Assembly: GCA_023055505.1 (NCBI GenBank)
Contig: JALIRH010000023.1
Span: forward strand, 9,988,423 to 10,052,422
Direction: 5' to 3'
Origin: Callipepla californica brunnescens
Lineage: Eukaryota > Chordata > Aves > Galliformes > Odontophoridae
DNA length: 64,000 bases
A model generated the notes under the pieces. The model did not search any database. It saw only the letters and a list, made by a program, of their open reading frames with translations, and was not told the DNA's origin. The position numbers and the translations under genes were made by a program. This document shows, in pieces, positions 52,462-64,000 of the stretch (the stretch's first letter is position 1; every line of letters begins with the position of its first letter).

Positions 52462-55416
52462 GGATGGAAATTGTTACTGAATCTGAATTGCTTGCCACGC
52501 TGTTAGTATCAGCAAATATACTTTCTAGCAGTATTTGTAATTCAAAATACATTTTGGAAATTCCATACTTTTAGAAGCTACAAAAAAAATCCCACTTTTA
52601 TTTAGATTTTGTTCTTTCTTATTCTAGCACGCTGTAGCAGGCTACATGGGCTGCCCCTCTTCTATTTATTTTAGATACTTAATTCCTAACCCCAAAATTT
52701 TTGCTTTTTTTTCTTTGCTTTAAAAATGATATTACAAATAGTATACGTACACATAACATATACATAGATAGATAGGTCTGGTTTTGAAATTAAAGTATTT
52801 CCATTGTGAGAACTAATTCGTGGAATTTTAAACACATGAGCTGAATACAGCCTGACACAAACTCACAATCTCATTCACCTTCTTTCCCTACACCTTTGGG
52901 GTAGGACTCAGAGAACCCTGTGCTCTCCTTCAAGCTGTACTAACATTCAGCTGCTTTGCTCAGCTAATAACTTTTACATCCTTGCAGACAGGTGCTGCCT
53001 CCTGCAAGGTGGTGTCTAAGCAGACGTCCTTTCATCAGGGAAATATTAATGAAGATTGTGAGTGAAAAAAATATGTCTGCATCAGCCCACCAGCACAGAA
53101 CAGCTGTGTAGTCTCTTCCAGCCTTTATCATAACCTGCAGTCCGTCACAGCAGATGTGACCCCTGTGCTAAAGCACGAAAGCCCTACAGACCAATGGAAA
53201 AACAGATCCTTTTGTCACTGCCCTATCCTGAGTGTCTCTCGACACCTTTCCCAGGCTAGGACAGAGCAATGCTAGGAAGGATTTTTCTAGATAGTGCTTC
53301 TTGCTGCAGCTTAGTCTTTCCATGCTGTCAGTCCTGCTTCATCTGGGTCTTAGGGAACTAAGTGAGATGGGGGAACAATGTTTTTATTAATAAAACCTCC
53401 ACAGTCTGAAACCATATGCTTTCAGCGCTCAAAAAGCCTTCCAGATGAATCCCAGCAGCAAAACTAAAATAAAAAACTTACTTATTAATTTTCCAGTTCC
53501 TGCACAAATTTATACCTGGAAAATTCTGCTTGCATAAGATGCTAAAAAGCTATCAGCTTAAGAGTCATCAGCTGATGACTTTGCCTAGGGATGACACTGA
53601 AAGCAAATTCCTTATCACACAGCTAGAGATTATATACTAGACAACAGTTAATGTTATGTTAATTAAAAGTAACACAACCCTTGCACCCTTGAATTATATT
53701 ACCCAGTATAAGAGAGAGATTTTCTCCTTTTGGCTGGAGCTGGAACTCCTGAAGATGTCTGTGCTTTCTAGAATAATCCTAATGTTAATACCAGTCAGAT
53801 ATCAAGAACCTCATCCACTCCACATAGGCAATCTCCAAATTAAGATAAAATCAAAATTCTGATTAAAATAAAAAAAAAATCTATGAAAATTCATAGGTAT
53901 TTAAAAAGAAGAAAATGTTAATGCAAATTCATGTACGGGGTTAAAGAATATGACCTATAAATGAATTGATGCTGACACTTAGTCGCTTATACAAAGGAAA
54001 TACTGCTGCAAGCTTGAATCTGGAAAGCATTATACCATTTTTATTTCTGAAGTCAATCAGTGAGTGGTCTTGATTTTTTTTTTAAAGTTTTGCCACTATT
54101 ATCTCCAGGGAAATCATTCAACAGTAACCATGACATCCCTGGGTGTGGTTGAAAAAAAAAAAAAAAAGTATACTGGACTTGCATAATACAATGATGATAA
54201 TATGTGAAAGCAGAAGTTGCTTTTGTAACAGCAAACTCTAGGAAGCTAAAAAAATTACAGAGTATCATAGAAGCCAAGAAACCTTGCCAGTTACATCAGT
54301 CAGTATAAAAATACCACTGCCAGTTATAAAAATCAAGTTTAAGACAAAAAATTCTGCCTTTCTCCACACTTGCCTTTCCCTCCTGAATGTTATTTATGAG
54401 AAAAGCATTATTTCATCCTCAAAATCCTGTTCCTTCTTGACAAGGGCATTACGTTTATTCTGAAGCAGAACAGCTGACATAAGTGATTGCTACTTTCCTC
54501 AGGTTTTTACTACACTCTGCAGAAACCTTCCACATAAACTGCCATTGTATTTGCTGCACATCAACTAATGAAATTCCATCTGGATCTACTACTCTTTACG
54601 GCAGGGATTCCCAAATATTTTTGAGAGTTATTTGCTGTTTTTCATACCCTCAAACCTATATTCATGGCACCATGGATCCCATCCCTTGCAACTACAGTGC
54701 AAGTAGGCCACAATCATACAATAAACCAAGCAGAAATTGGAACATTGCCATGTACTAGCACATGCAAGCACTGTATACATTGACAGCACCTTGAAAAGGA
54801 GCATTCATACACATCTGAGGGGTTAGGACATTGCAGGGAATGTTCCCAAGAGATACTTCACAAGCAGCCAACCTGTCTTGCAGCATGAAAAAGACTAAGA
54901 GTATGGACCCAATCCATTTCCCACTATTCTGCCTCTTTGTTTGGAAACATTCTCAGAAATTTTTAATTTACTTGTCTATATGCAACCACAGTAGTCTTTG
55001 GAATAGTGCTCTGTCAGGTTTGTGGCAGGCGTCATCACACTGTACTTGATCAAGCAGGATCAAGGCACAGTGCAGAAATTGCTTTCAGAATTCCCTTTTG
55101 AGGGAATATTTAGACTGTAGGGAAAGAGGCAGAAGTAAAGCTGAAAAAGACTTTGCCACTTGAAAGTTTTTTCCATCCACCCCATTCCAATCTGTACACT
55201 GGGCAGCGGAGTGAAAGCACATTCCTATCCTAAAAACTTCTACAACTAAGTAATGGATTTAGAAAGACCTCCTGCCAAAGCAGAGCCAGCGCAGAGATCA
55301 GACTGTCACTCTGGGCTGTATCCCATTGGATCTTGGAAAACTTCATTCACTGAGAATGTACAACCCTTCTGTCCCAATACTTGACTAGTCTAATAAAGAA
55401 AAACATTACAACTGTG

Positions 55417-55535
55417 TCACAGAATGGCTTGGGTAGGAAGCAATCTTAAAACCCATCCAGTTCCAATCCCCCTGCCATAGGCAGGGCTGCCACCCACAAG
55501 ATAAGGCTGCCCCATGCCCCATAGGTTCTGGCCTT
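55417..55535 (-). mobile_element. CR1 fragment
   Basis: The plus strand begins TCACAGAATGGCTTGGG and continues through the reversed CR1 3' region (CCATCCAGTTCCAATCCC, CCTGCCATAGGCAGGG, GCCACCCACAAGATAAGGC, TTCTGGCCTTGG). It breaks off after about 120 bp. Confidence 0.88.
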
Positions 55536-55623
55536 GGTAGTCTTTCACTGGGTTCATTCCAGCTGATCAACATTCTTGTGTTGGAATGCCATATCTAACA
55601 GACTATATAAAGAGGGAAAGCCC

Positions 55624-55830
55624 CTAGAACGGCTTAGGATGGAGGGGACCTTAAAGATCATCCAGATCCAACTTCTCTGCTATAGGCAGGTTGCCAGCCA
55701 CTAGATCAGGATGCCTAGAGTCACATCCAACCTGGCTTAAAATGCCTCTCAAAATGGGGCATCCACAACCTCTCTGGGTTCCAGCTTCTCTCCACATTCT
55801 GAGTAAAAAAATTTATTCTTCATGTCTAAC
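55624..55830 (-). mobile_element. CR1 fragment, second copy
   Basis: A separate reversed CR1 3' region about 90 bp after the previous one: GGAGGGGACCTTAAAGATC, ATCCAGATCCAACTTCTC, GCAGGTTGCCAGCCACTAG, CATCCAACCTGGCTTAAAA, GGGGCATCCACAACCTCTC and AATTTATTCTTCATGTCTAAC. It lacks the terminal TCACAGAAT. It shares blocks with the preceding fragment, so the two are independent insertions or a local duplication rather than one split copy. Confidence 0.9.
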
Positions 55831-55864
55831 TTGAATCTCCCCTCCATCCCAGAAACTAGTGAGA

Positions 55865-55911
55865 CTGATCAGTCTTTAATTTCTCTGATCAGTCTTTAAT
55901 TTCTCTGATCA
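55865..55911. repeat. 20-bp tandem repeat, 2.35 copies
   Basis: Two perfect copies of CTGATCAGTCTTTAATTTCT followed by CTGATCA. Each unit contains the palindrome TGATCA. Confidence 0.95.
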
Positions 55912-56435
55912 TTTTTCTGGTGCTCCATGAAGACTGATGGAGGATTTGATATTTTCTCACTGCTCTGGAGCTCCTCCAGCCTTCATGAGCTTTGATAGAG
56001 TAATCTTGTAAAGGATTAATGGAGTCTTTACAAGCACCCTTGGATTCAGCACATCTGGTCCAATGGACATAAATGGGTTGTCGTGGTAGAAAGCAGTAAC
56101 ATGCAAATTCAGCTCTGCTCAACAGTCTAAACTTCATTTTCTTGCCTAGATTTCCTGAAACTCTGTGCTTATAATCACTGTACTTCAACACTGCATGTGA
56201 GCTCATTTGAGCAAGAAGCTCTCGGCACAGATTCCAACTGATTTCTCCAAGGAAGAAGAATTGGACTTCCCTGAAGATCTAGATATTGTACAAAACCTGA
56301 ATATCATTTCTCTGACTTTGCTGAGGCCAATTCTTTGGAATTGCAAGGTGATATCATCTTGCACATAAATGGATCGATGTTTTCATAAGAGACTAATTTG
56401 TAGATTCCACAGATCCAGTTGGAAAGCTACTCTGG

Positions 56436-56480
56436 CTTTTTTTATTATTTTTTTATTTTTATTTTTTAATTTATTTTAAA
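56436..56480. repeat. T-rich low-complexity tract
   Basis: Irregular TTTTA/TTTA units on the plus strand. Confidence 0.85.
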
Positions 56481-58970
56481 TGCACACATGTCCAGTCCGT
56501 ATGCAGTGATCTTGGGCAGACACTTATCCCTCTCTTATAGAGTTTTCTCTCTCTCATGCTCAGTCTTGATTATTTTATATAATTATCTGTGTCAGTCTCC
56601 ATCCTTTTAGTCTAACACTTAAACTTGTAGCTTTAGCTGCATACATGTCATGCTCTATTTCTCAAATGATAGAAGTAAGCTTTACTCCAATTTGAAATTG
56701 TATTTCGTGACTGCAGATGAACACAACAGTGCATAAAATTCTTAACATAACTAAGTACACTATGCAAAAGCTCTGACAGTAGACTGTTGGAAAGCAAACA
56801 CAGAACTCATATGAAATTTGTAGATCATCAGTACTTAATTTCTACCCTTCATTTCTGCTTTTCCCCTATCACACTTACCCTGCAGAAATATTAGGATATG
56901 TGGATTATCAATAGTCCAGAATGCGAGGATCTTCCGATAGTTCTGGATTAAAAAATGTTACATAAAAATACTGAATGCATCAGATACGGTTTAAATACTT
57001 GCATGCTTTTTTTCTTAGGTGAGCTGTATTGATAGGTAAGAGAAGCTGTGTTTGTGCCTGTGAGACAAGTATCAGCCAACAAATGGATATGTTTCTTTTA
57101 CCGATAACATTAAATCTATATCTCTTCCTTCAAACTCTTTGGAAATCTCCCTTATTTCATTTTTATAACTCCTCAGAAACATCCTGTTTCATGTATCTAT
57201 ACAATCAGCTACTGCTGTGAAGCTTAATCCTACCAGCGCTGAAATGGTCTTTAGCTACTGAATTTTGACAGCTGTGACATGGTCTGGTCAAGATCTAGCA
57301 AGGCTATGATTCACTAGCTTTAAGTGCTCTGTAATCATTTTTCCAAACTTCTAAACGCCGTTGCCCATAAGAAAACTTTTTTTTACTCCAATAACAGTGA
57401 CATAAACTGATTTCCTATGAAATGCTACATATTACAATTCAATCTGAAAATACTTCAGTGAACTTTGCATCCAGCAAATGGATATATTTTAAGAAAGGAG
57501 TAAAGTTACAGGACGTTTATGCCAAATTGAGATTCATCTCTCAAGGTGTTAAACTACAGAAAGTGAGTACTGTTTTTCACCTCAGTTTTCTTCACCAGTA
57601 CATAACTGAATTATTTAAAACTAAAAATGCTCTGAATACTAAAATGTGACACAGCAACAGTGCTCAGTACCTGCAGTATTAAGCATTTCTTTGCATTCCT
57701 TTTGGACAATTACCAGACACAAAGTTCTGTTTCACCATCAAAAAATAAAAATCAAAATAAAAAAAAGGCCTGAGATAAAAAGCCTAAAGGCAGGGCTCCA
57801 GAAGGATCAGGTGCATTAGTTACTTACTGGAATAATAAATTAGGAATGGACAACTACACATTACAGATAATGATTAGACTCATGATTATGTCAGGAAACA
57901 GTTTGAACAGTTTCTTGAATTTGTGATAAAATTACATGCTCATCATGGAAGAACTTGTAGTTTTACATTTTATGCATGCATCCAAGTGTTATATCTTCTT
58001 TCATAATTCCCTTTTATCACTTCCTTCTCTACTTCAGGCAACACTATCCATTCAACTCTTTGCTAACAATTGCCTCCGAAGTTTACAAAGATAACTGAAG
58101 CAGGTCATCCTTAAAAGATCTTTTTTTCATCTTCTTCCTCATTAATTCAAAGGATCTAGGAATAATCAGATACTGTTCTACCTCTCTGAGTAATAAGCAG
58201 GTCTGTGAGCAATGGAACTACTGAAGCCTGGTTTCCTATGGATATGACTCTTCTGTTGGATCCCCAGTGTCTAAGAAGGTGAGAAATCCAGTCAAAGCTT
58301 TTGCCTTATTTGGGGGCATTCATAATTTCTCTTTCCCATGAGAATTTGCTAGTGTCTAATAATACAGTTGATCTCATTCCACGGGTTTTTATTTTTTTTT
58401 TTCCAAAGCAGACATGAATAGGGTCTCTCTTCTCCATCCAGCCACCTATTTCCATGAAACTACTAGGAACCTGATATCTGAGACCTTTACTCCTGTCAAA
58501 TCTGTTTGAAATTGGCCAGTAGTTTCAAAAGTTATGGGGGGGGAAGGGGGAGGAGGTAAGAGACTGGCAGTCAGCAGAGGCACACAGCATGATCACGTAG
58601 CTTTGTTTCTTTAGGAAGCAGGGTAAAACACTTGAACATTTTATTATTTTAAAAACTGGCCTAAATGTGTTACAGTATAAGCTTTATTTGGAAATCTATT
58701 TTCTTCCTTGTTTAATATGTAACTTACATAGGGTTCAAATACACAAATGATTCACAACTCCATTAATTCAGCTTTCAGAGGGAAACCTTAATAAGATAAC
58801 CTAAGTCAGTGTGTATTTCCTGTGGACTAAGGACAAAGTATGAACCACTGCCACAGGTCAAATTACACACGAACTTATCACATAGCAACTCATTTGTGTT
58901 TGATGCTCGAGTGCCCGAAGCATGAAAGGACTTTTGCTAAGGATTTTTCATTTAACACATCGATGGCTTG

Positions 58971-59042
58971 TTTTTATTTTTATTTTTATTTTGTTGTTGT
59001 TGCTTGTTTGGGTTTTTTTTGTTTGGTTGGTTGGGTTTTTTT
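58971..59042. repeat. T-rich low-complexity tract with (TTTTTA), (GTT) and (GGTT) units
   Basis: Consecutive short runs of TTTTTA, GTT and TTGG units, all with almost no C on the plus strand. Confidence 0.88.
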
Positions 59043-60761
59043 AGTCAAATACTCTGCATTTAAGTTCAGGTGTTCAACTAAAAATTATTCTAGAACAAAG
59101 CTCAACGTAGGGGAAATCTTTAAAGTAGGAGTGTGAAACTTCTCCTGATCTATATATACTCTACATTCCTCATAAGAATATGTATCCTTGCTATATATCA
59201 CTGAGAAACTGATGTAACCCTTCTGATAACCTCCAGAAAGGTTACTACAAATGCTATGAAAAATGAATCCAGATGAATGTGCTATTAGCATACATCTCCA
59301 AAATAAAATCAAGGCCTGCAGGAGTGCTTGTGATATTACTGTCAGCAAAAGTTCCAAGGTAACAAAATATGAATGATTAATATTTTCAATAGAAAAAAAA
59401 AAAACAAAAACACCATTACTACATTACGTGTTAGCTGCTGCATAATGGGAGTATTTTAGAACTACCTGTCAACTGATCATATTCCTACAAATGAAACCCA
59501 GACTGCAGCTTTCTTTACAAACTTTAATAAAATATAACTGATACGTCTAGAGTAGTAAGTGTCAGATATGAAGACAACTTGTCTTGGGAGCAACTTCCCT
59601 TCAAGCACTGACCTCTGGGTTTGGGAAGTAATGGAAACTATAAAATGCTTCTTGAATACACCCTTGGAACTAACATGTCAAGATTTTGCAGTAATTTAAG
59701 TCTGACTCTCCTTGAATGCTCTGTACTCTGACAGTTAACAGTTTAATGATTGCACATTAATTCTTTGCTTGGAAAGTAATTGTATAACCACGTGAATAAG
59801 CATGAGATAATGCCTAGACCAAGACAAAATACAAAAGTTTTCTCAGCTAAGTACTACAAACAATTTTCCAGCGTGAGTAATAACACAGGATTCATTGAGA
59901 ACACCCATAGACTGTTTTCTGGGTGTTTTTTTTCTGCTTTGTTTACAACCCTCTTTTAGAACACTGACGGCTGCTTTCTAAAGCCTTTAAGATCCAGACA
60001 TCTAACTAAATAAAAACTTCATTGAATTATTTTATTCCACTCAAAACAAGAGATTGAAGATTTTTCTCATTAGTACTAAGGTCACCCACCTGAGCTGCGT
60101 GATGCACACCTGTGTGTGCTCTGCCCTACTCACAAACATGGAACCTTTCAGTATGTAGCAAATATGACAAATTCCCATTAAGTTCAGAATTCCATATAGT
60201 GTTAATTGTGCAGATGGACATAAACAGTTCTATAAAATATCAAGATGGGAACAGCATATTTCTTTTCACTTGAAAGCTGAAAAAAAAACAAAACCGAAAC
60301 TTGAATTTCCCTGCGGAAAGAAGTATCAACTCAGAATGAGGAATGCTGAGCATGTGAAATAGGCTGCTCTGAGTTGCATATGTCTATATTTATCACAGTA
60401 CTTTTCCTACTGTTCGATTTTACCATTAGCAAGAGACTCCTTGCCCTAGTTAGGATTTAAATTGCTCCATAGATATGCACTGAGCAAGACCCTGCGCACA
60501 GTAGTAAGCTCTTGTAGATTTCCTTGATAAACATCTTTTGTCTTCATGAAAATATTTACATAATTGCAATTGCCTTTGGGACAGCCTTCTATTGAAAAAA
60601 ACAAAAAGAGAATTCAAAATCAAGGAGTACTCTTCAGTATCTCCTAGCAAGACAGTGTTGGAGATATAGAAATTTGACCACCTAAACTTTCTGAAAACTA
60701 TGCAGACAAAATGCACTGACTGTGTGCACATTTTTATCGCTAATTGAGATCCTCACTTATT

Positions 60762-60779
60762 TTAAATAAATAAATAAAT
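60762..60779. repeat. (AAAT)n microsatellite
   Basis: About four tandem AAAT units. Confidence 0.88.
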
Positions 60780-63700
60780 GTGTAAACTAGCTTGCCTTTT
60801 TAACACAAAATACTTCCAAAATTCAAATAGTAGAGCATGAAAGATCATTCAGGCATTAAATTCAGAGAGACCTACATATTTTGCCATGCAATAATAATTA
60901 AAACAACATCTTTCTTCCACAGGTTAAGGTCACTGATGAGCACTACATTCTCCAACATAAATGTGAAACCTATACAGTTTTCACTTTTTCAGTACTATTG
61001 AAATTTAAAACAACATTTACGGAACTTTCAGTATTAAAATGTCACCTAATTAAATACCATTTTGAAGGCCAGACAGTGCTATCAATCTATCTCAAGTACA
61101 TATTTATTTGTAAATGTATACTGCAAAGAAAAAATAAACCTTTTTTAAATGTACTCTCTTTGATATAGCACAACAGACTCCAGACAATTTATCAGTAAAT
61201 TAATTTCCTAGATAAACTGATCCTCTAAGAAAACAGGTGTATGCGATGAGTTTTAAGAGAAGGAATGAACTCCAAGAGTCTTCCAGACCAAAGTCATTTT
61301 GCAGCACCCACACTGGGGAGGCATTCAGAAAACACAGTAAAATGTGAAAGATAGAAGAATTTCTTTTCTCAGAATGTCATACAACTAATTCAAAGTAATT
61401 ATTAAGCAGATTTGCCAGACTCTATGAATGTGGCTTGTGATCCATTCACCCATATAATTTTTCCATATGCTTTATTAAGATGATACACGACAGAAGTTTG
61501 CATTCAAGACTCTTGTAAAATTATATTTTAACTACAGAACAATTAAAAAATTACTCTTTCTGAAAATTCAAATCCTACAAAATCTGTTTACGTACATGTA
61601 TATTCTTAAAAGACAAAAGAAAAAGAATACCCACAAGCAACCTTTAAAGAGATGCAGCTAAAAAAAGTTTCCTTTCTTAAAGGAAGCTTCTACTAAGATA
61701 AGAAGTTGAATTAAATACATTTGAAATACTTTCCCTGAAATGTTATAAATTCTTATCTGTAAATGAAATACCGTTAGCAGATAAAAATATTAGACTGAAA
61801 TGGTTGCTAGAATATTTATTTAGCAAAATACTATTTTCAAAGACTGCTGCTGAATTTATTGAATTTAGTCTTCGTTTAGTCTTCTGAAACCAAGATAATC
61901 CTGGGAAAAAAAAATAATTTGCTTTCAAAAAACTAGAATTCTATAAAGCTTGACTAAGTATTTAAAGGGACTGTATTTTATGTCACGTTAATATAGTGCC
62001 TGCTGAACTATACAGCGTTTTATTTTACTAAAATCTGAACTCCTAGATCAGTCCTTGCTTTAGAAAGTTGTTACTTTTTTCAGACGACTTGGTGAAATAA
62101 GTTTCTTCATTACCCTTGTAGCAAAAAGTATGGCGAATATACTTCACACCTGGACTGATACGTCACCACTGGTACAGTTAAAAACAGTTAGAAACACGCA
62201 GAAAAGTCAAGGCAATTATTCAGACTTCACCCTACAGTGCTACAGAACAGCATGACAGACCACCTATTTTTACCACCCTAAAGCTGTCCACATTGTGACC
62301 TTGAGGCATTGCTTAACCACGTTTTCACATTAGCCAACAGCATTAAAAAAGTATAATGCCAATACATGGGGAAAGTAGGATCCAGTGTGATCCAGGTCTC
62401 TGAAGAATCACAGTAGTACTGCTGAGAACTCAACCACTTCTCAAGTGACAGTCAACACAGTTTCCTGGTTTTGTTGACTCTGTGATCTGTGTCCAGAAGT
62501 TATGACAGAATAACTAATTTGAAGACCACCCCCATATATAAGTGCTAAATCCAGGGATCTACACATAGTTTAGAAACAAAAGTTCAGAGATTTTATTTTG
62601 TGTAGATATGAGCCAGTTTTCCATTGTCAAAGAGATAATGCTGGAAGAGACAATGGAATGCTCTGAACTAAATAGGATCTGAAACACTTACGTAGATTCT
62701 TTTTTTTTTACTAGGATGAAGCATGTACCTACAAGGTCTGAAGTCTCCTTTGATCAATTATTTATCTTCAGGCTGACAAATAGAATTTCTCTGGGGTTCT
62801 CAGCAGACTGGACCAGTAAAGATCTGAACAAACTTGTCTGCCCCAAATAAAACCTAAATGTATTTCTAGTTGAGGAAGACAACAAAGGAAAGACTCACCA
62901 CTATTTCTTAAACTATCATAAGCAGATTCTTAAACTTGCTTTCCATTAGAAGGACACAAGGCTGCTCTTAAGCAAATACATGTAAGGCCCACGAGACTGC
63001 TAGTTTAAAAAATCCAGCCTTACATACACAGAATGCACAGATATATGTGAACAAACTTTTGAAGAGAAGCCATATCACACTATTGGACATTTTGCTTAAA
63101 CACGTAAGAGGCAATAATTTATTCTGAGCTGTAAGCCTAAGGAAGCAGTGCTTTCAAACTCTACGTAGCTGAAATGGAATGACTAGTAGCATGAAACAGA
63201 CCAGATCATGAAGTAGTGTAAAGTGACTACACTAGCCCACACAAACACATGAAATAAACAGATGAACCAGAGCAGCAACACAGCAGGCTGGAATGGCTTT
63301 ACACTGCCAAATGCAAGAGCACAAGAACTCATTAAATTTAAAAACAAATGGAACTAGGTAGAGTGGGATTGTCAGCATCATGCTCCTGATTTGTAAAATG
63401 AATAAAATTATTTCACATTTTGCAAGACTAGCATCCTGTAGTCAGTAGTGAACATCTCTCAGACTACCCTAAGAGCTTGTGAGATTTTTTTGGCCAACCA
63501 AGATTTAAATCAATCACTAAAATAAATAAAACTTAAGTAAGGATGTTCAGGTTTTCTACACAAATATCCTCCCCTTTAAGCCAGCTGAAAGTCACGGTGA
63601 GAATTACTGCCATAGCTGTGCATGATAAGAATATCAATGAACAACAACAAAAAGGTAAGTGCTACTCACGTATCTGCTTTAACACCGTGAATTTGATTCA

Positions 63701-64000
63701 TTCCTTATACATATAGATATACATGTATACATATATTTAAGTGTTATCACTTGAATGTTAAAAATCAAAGTGATAGCAAATAAAAGTGGAGATAAAATTT
63801 CTATGAAGGAAAAAAAGTTGATAATCATGAGGAGCTTTCTAGTCATGAAATCCATCTATGAATCAATCATCCATAGTAAATTAATTAATGTGCATTAAGA
63901 CAGGTTTACAGATGAAATCAGATATTCAGTCTTCACAGTTCACAAGTATAACTTCAGAGACAAAACTGCTTCCAAGAGAGAAATCACACAACCAACTGAA

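Larger units (their letters stand above)
48341..64000 (-). other. XRCC4: XRCC4 intron 3 (partial, at least 15.6 kb)
   Basis: The sequence 5' of exon 4 in the direction of transcription. No exon encoding the conserved head (…SAWTGTVSE…, …KYVEELRKAL…) could be found by eye on the minus strand, so the upstream exons are probably beyond 64000. The stretch contains three CR1 fragments, several homopolymers and TA repeats, and a 20-bp tandem repeat. A 139-codon open frame at 48872-49291 on the minus strand has no family resemblance. The rest is unannotatable AT-rich sequence. Confidence 0.75.

Noticed and set aside
54420..54506. Exon-like minus-strand segment with charged peptide
   Set aside because: An acceptor-like CAG is present but there is no donor and the frame ends in a stop within 30 codons.
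57017..57034. Possible 17-nt plus-strand microexon between TTTCTTAG and GTAAGAG
   Set aside because: No neighbouring plus-strand exons or transcript context; such pairs occur by chance.
58536..58556. G-rich run as a possible G-quadruplex
   Set aside because: Only one long and one medium G tract followed by GG pairs; too weak to claim a quadruplex.
60450..60731. Minus-strand segment open in two frames
   Set aside because: Neither translation matches XRCC4 head sequences or any family I recognise.
63669..63720. Minus-strand ATG followed by a GTGAG donor near the window edge, considered as the XRCC4 first coding exon
   Set aside because: The encoded peptide does not resemble the conserved XRCC4 N-terminus beyond one Ile-His pair, and the frame is very short.

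Overview
The window is AT-rich vertebrate DNA, almost certainly avian. It carries CR1 retrotransposon 3' ends in both orientations, a decayed chicken-type (Galluhop-like) mariner, and four exons of a conserved vertebrate gene, XRCC4, read on the minus strand. The CR1/mariner mix suggests a galliform bird; this is inference, because no database search was possible. From general knowledge the locus is Z-linked in birds, next to VCAN and TMEM167A, but neither neighbour was recognised here.

XRCC4 is the non-homologous end-joining scaffold that binds and stabilises DNA ligase IV. Transcription runs from high to low coordinates. The exons are 48174-48340 (matching human exon 4, starting at F106 and ending inside codon R161), 41300-41452 (second half of the coiled coil, ligase IV-binding segment), 40572-40675 (acidic CK2/FHA-docking motif) and 9569-9713 (basic nuclear localisation region). 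All splice sites are GT-AG and all four junction phases agree, giving 569 nt of continuous reading frame. The exons for the N-terminal head (about residues 1-105) and for the extreme C-terminus with the stop codon were not found and probably lie outside the window. Nearly everything else is intron: more than 15.6 kb upstream of exon 4, then 6.7 kb, 0.6 kb, 30.9 kb, and at least 9.5 kb after exon 7. No other protein gene, tRNA, rRNA or CRISPR array was recognised.

The most unusual structure is an inverted duplication of the exon 6 acceptor region. The branch-point region, acceptor and about 80 nt of exon 6 (40588-40854, minus strand) are repeated on the opposite strand at 38578-38839. In the XRCC4 pre-mRNA the two arms could pair into a roughly 260-bp stem that buries the exon 6 3' splice site. 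Exon 6 also has a second good donor 117 nt downstream of the first, in the same phase and with no stop between.

The other notable object is a nested transposon at 45599-46239: an internally deleted mariner relic interrupted by a 96-bp foldback element with 21-bp terminal inverted repeats and a CAATG target-site duplication. The remaining intronic sequence holds seven further CR1 fragments, simple repeats, a 28-bp perfect AT-rich palindrome, and long tracts where nothing is recognisable.
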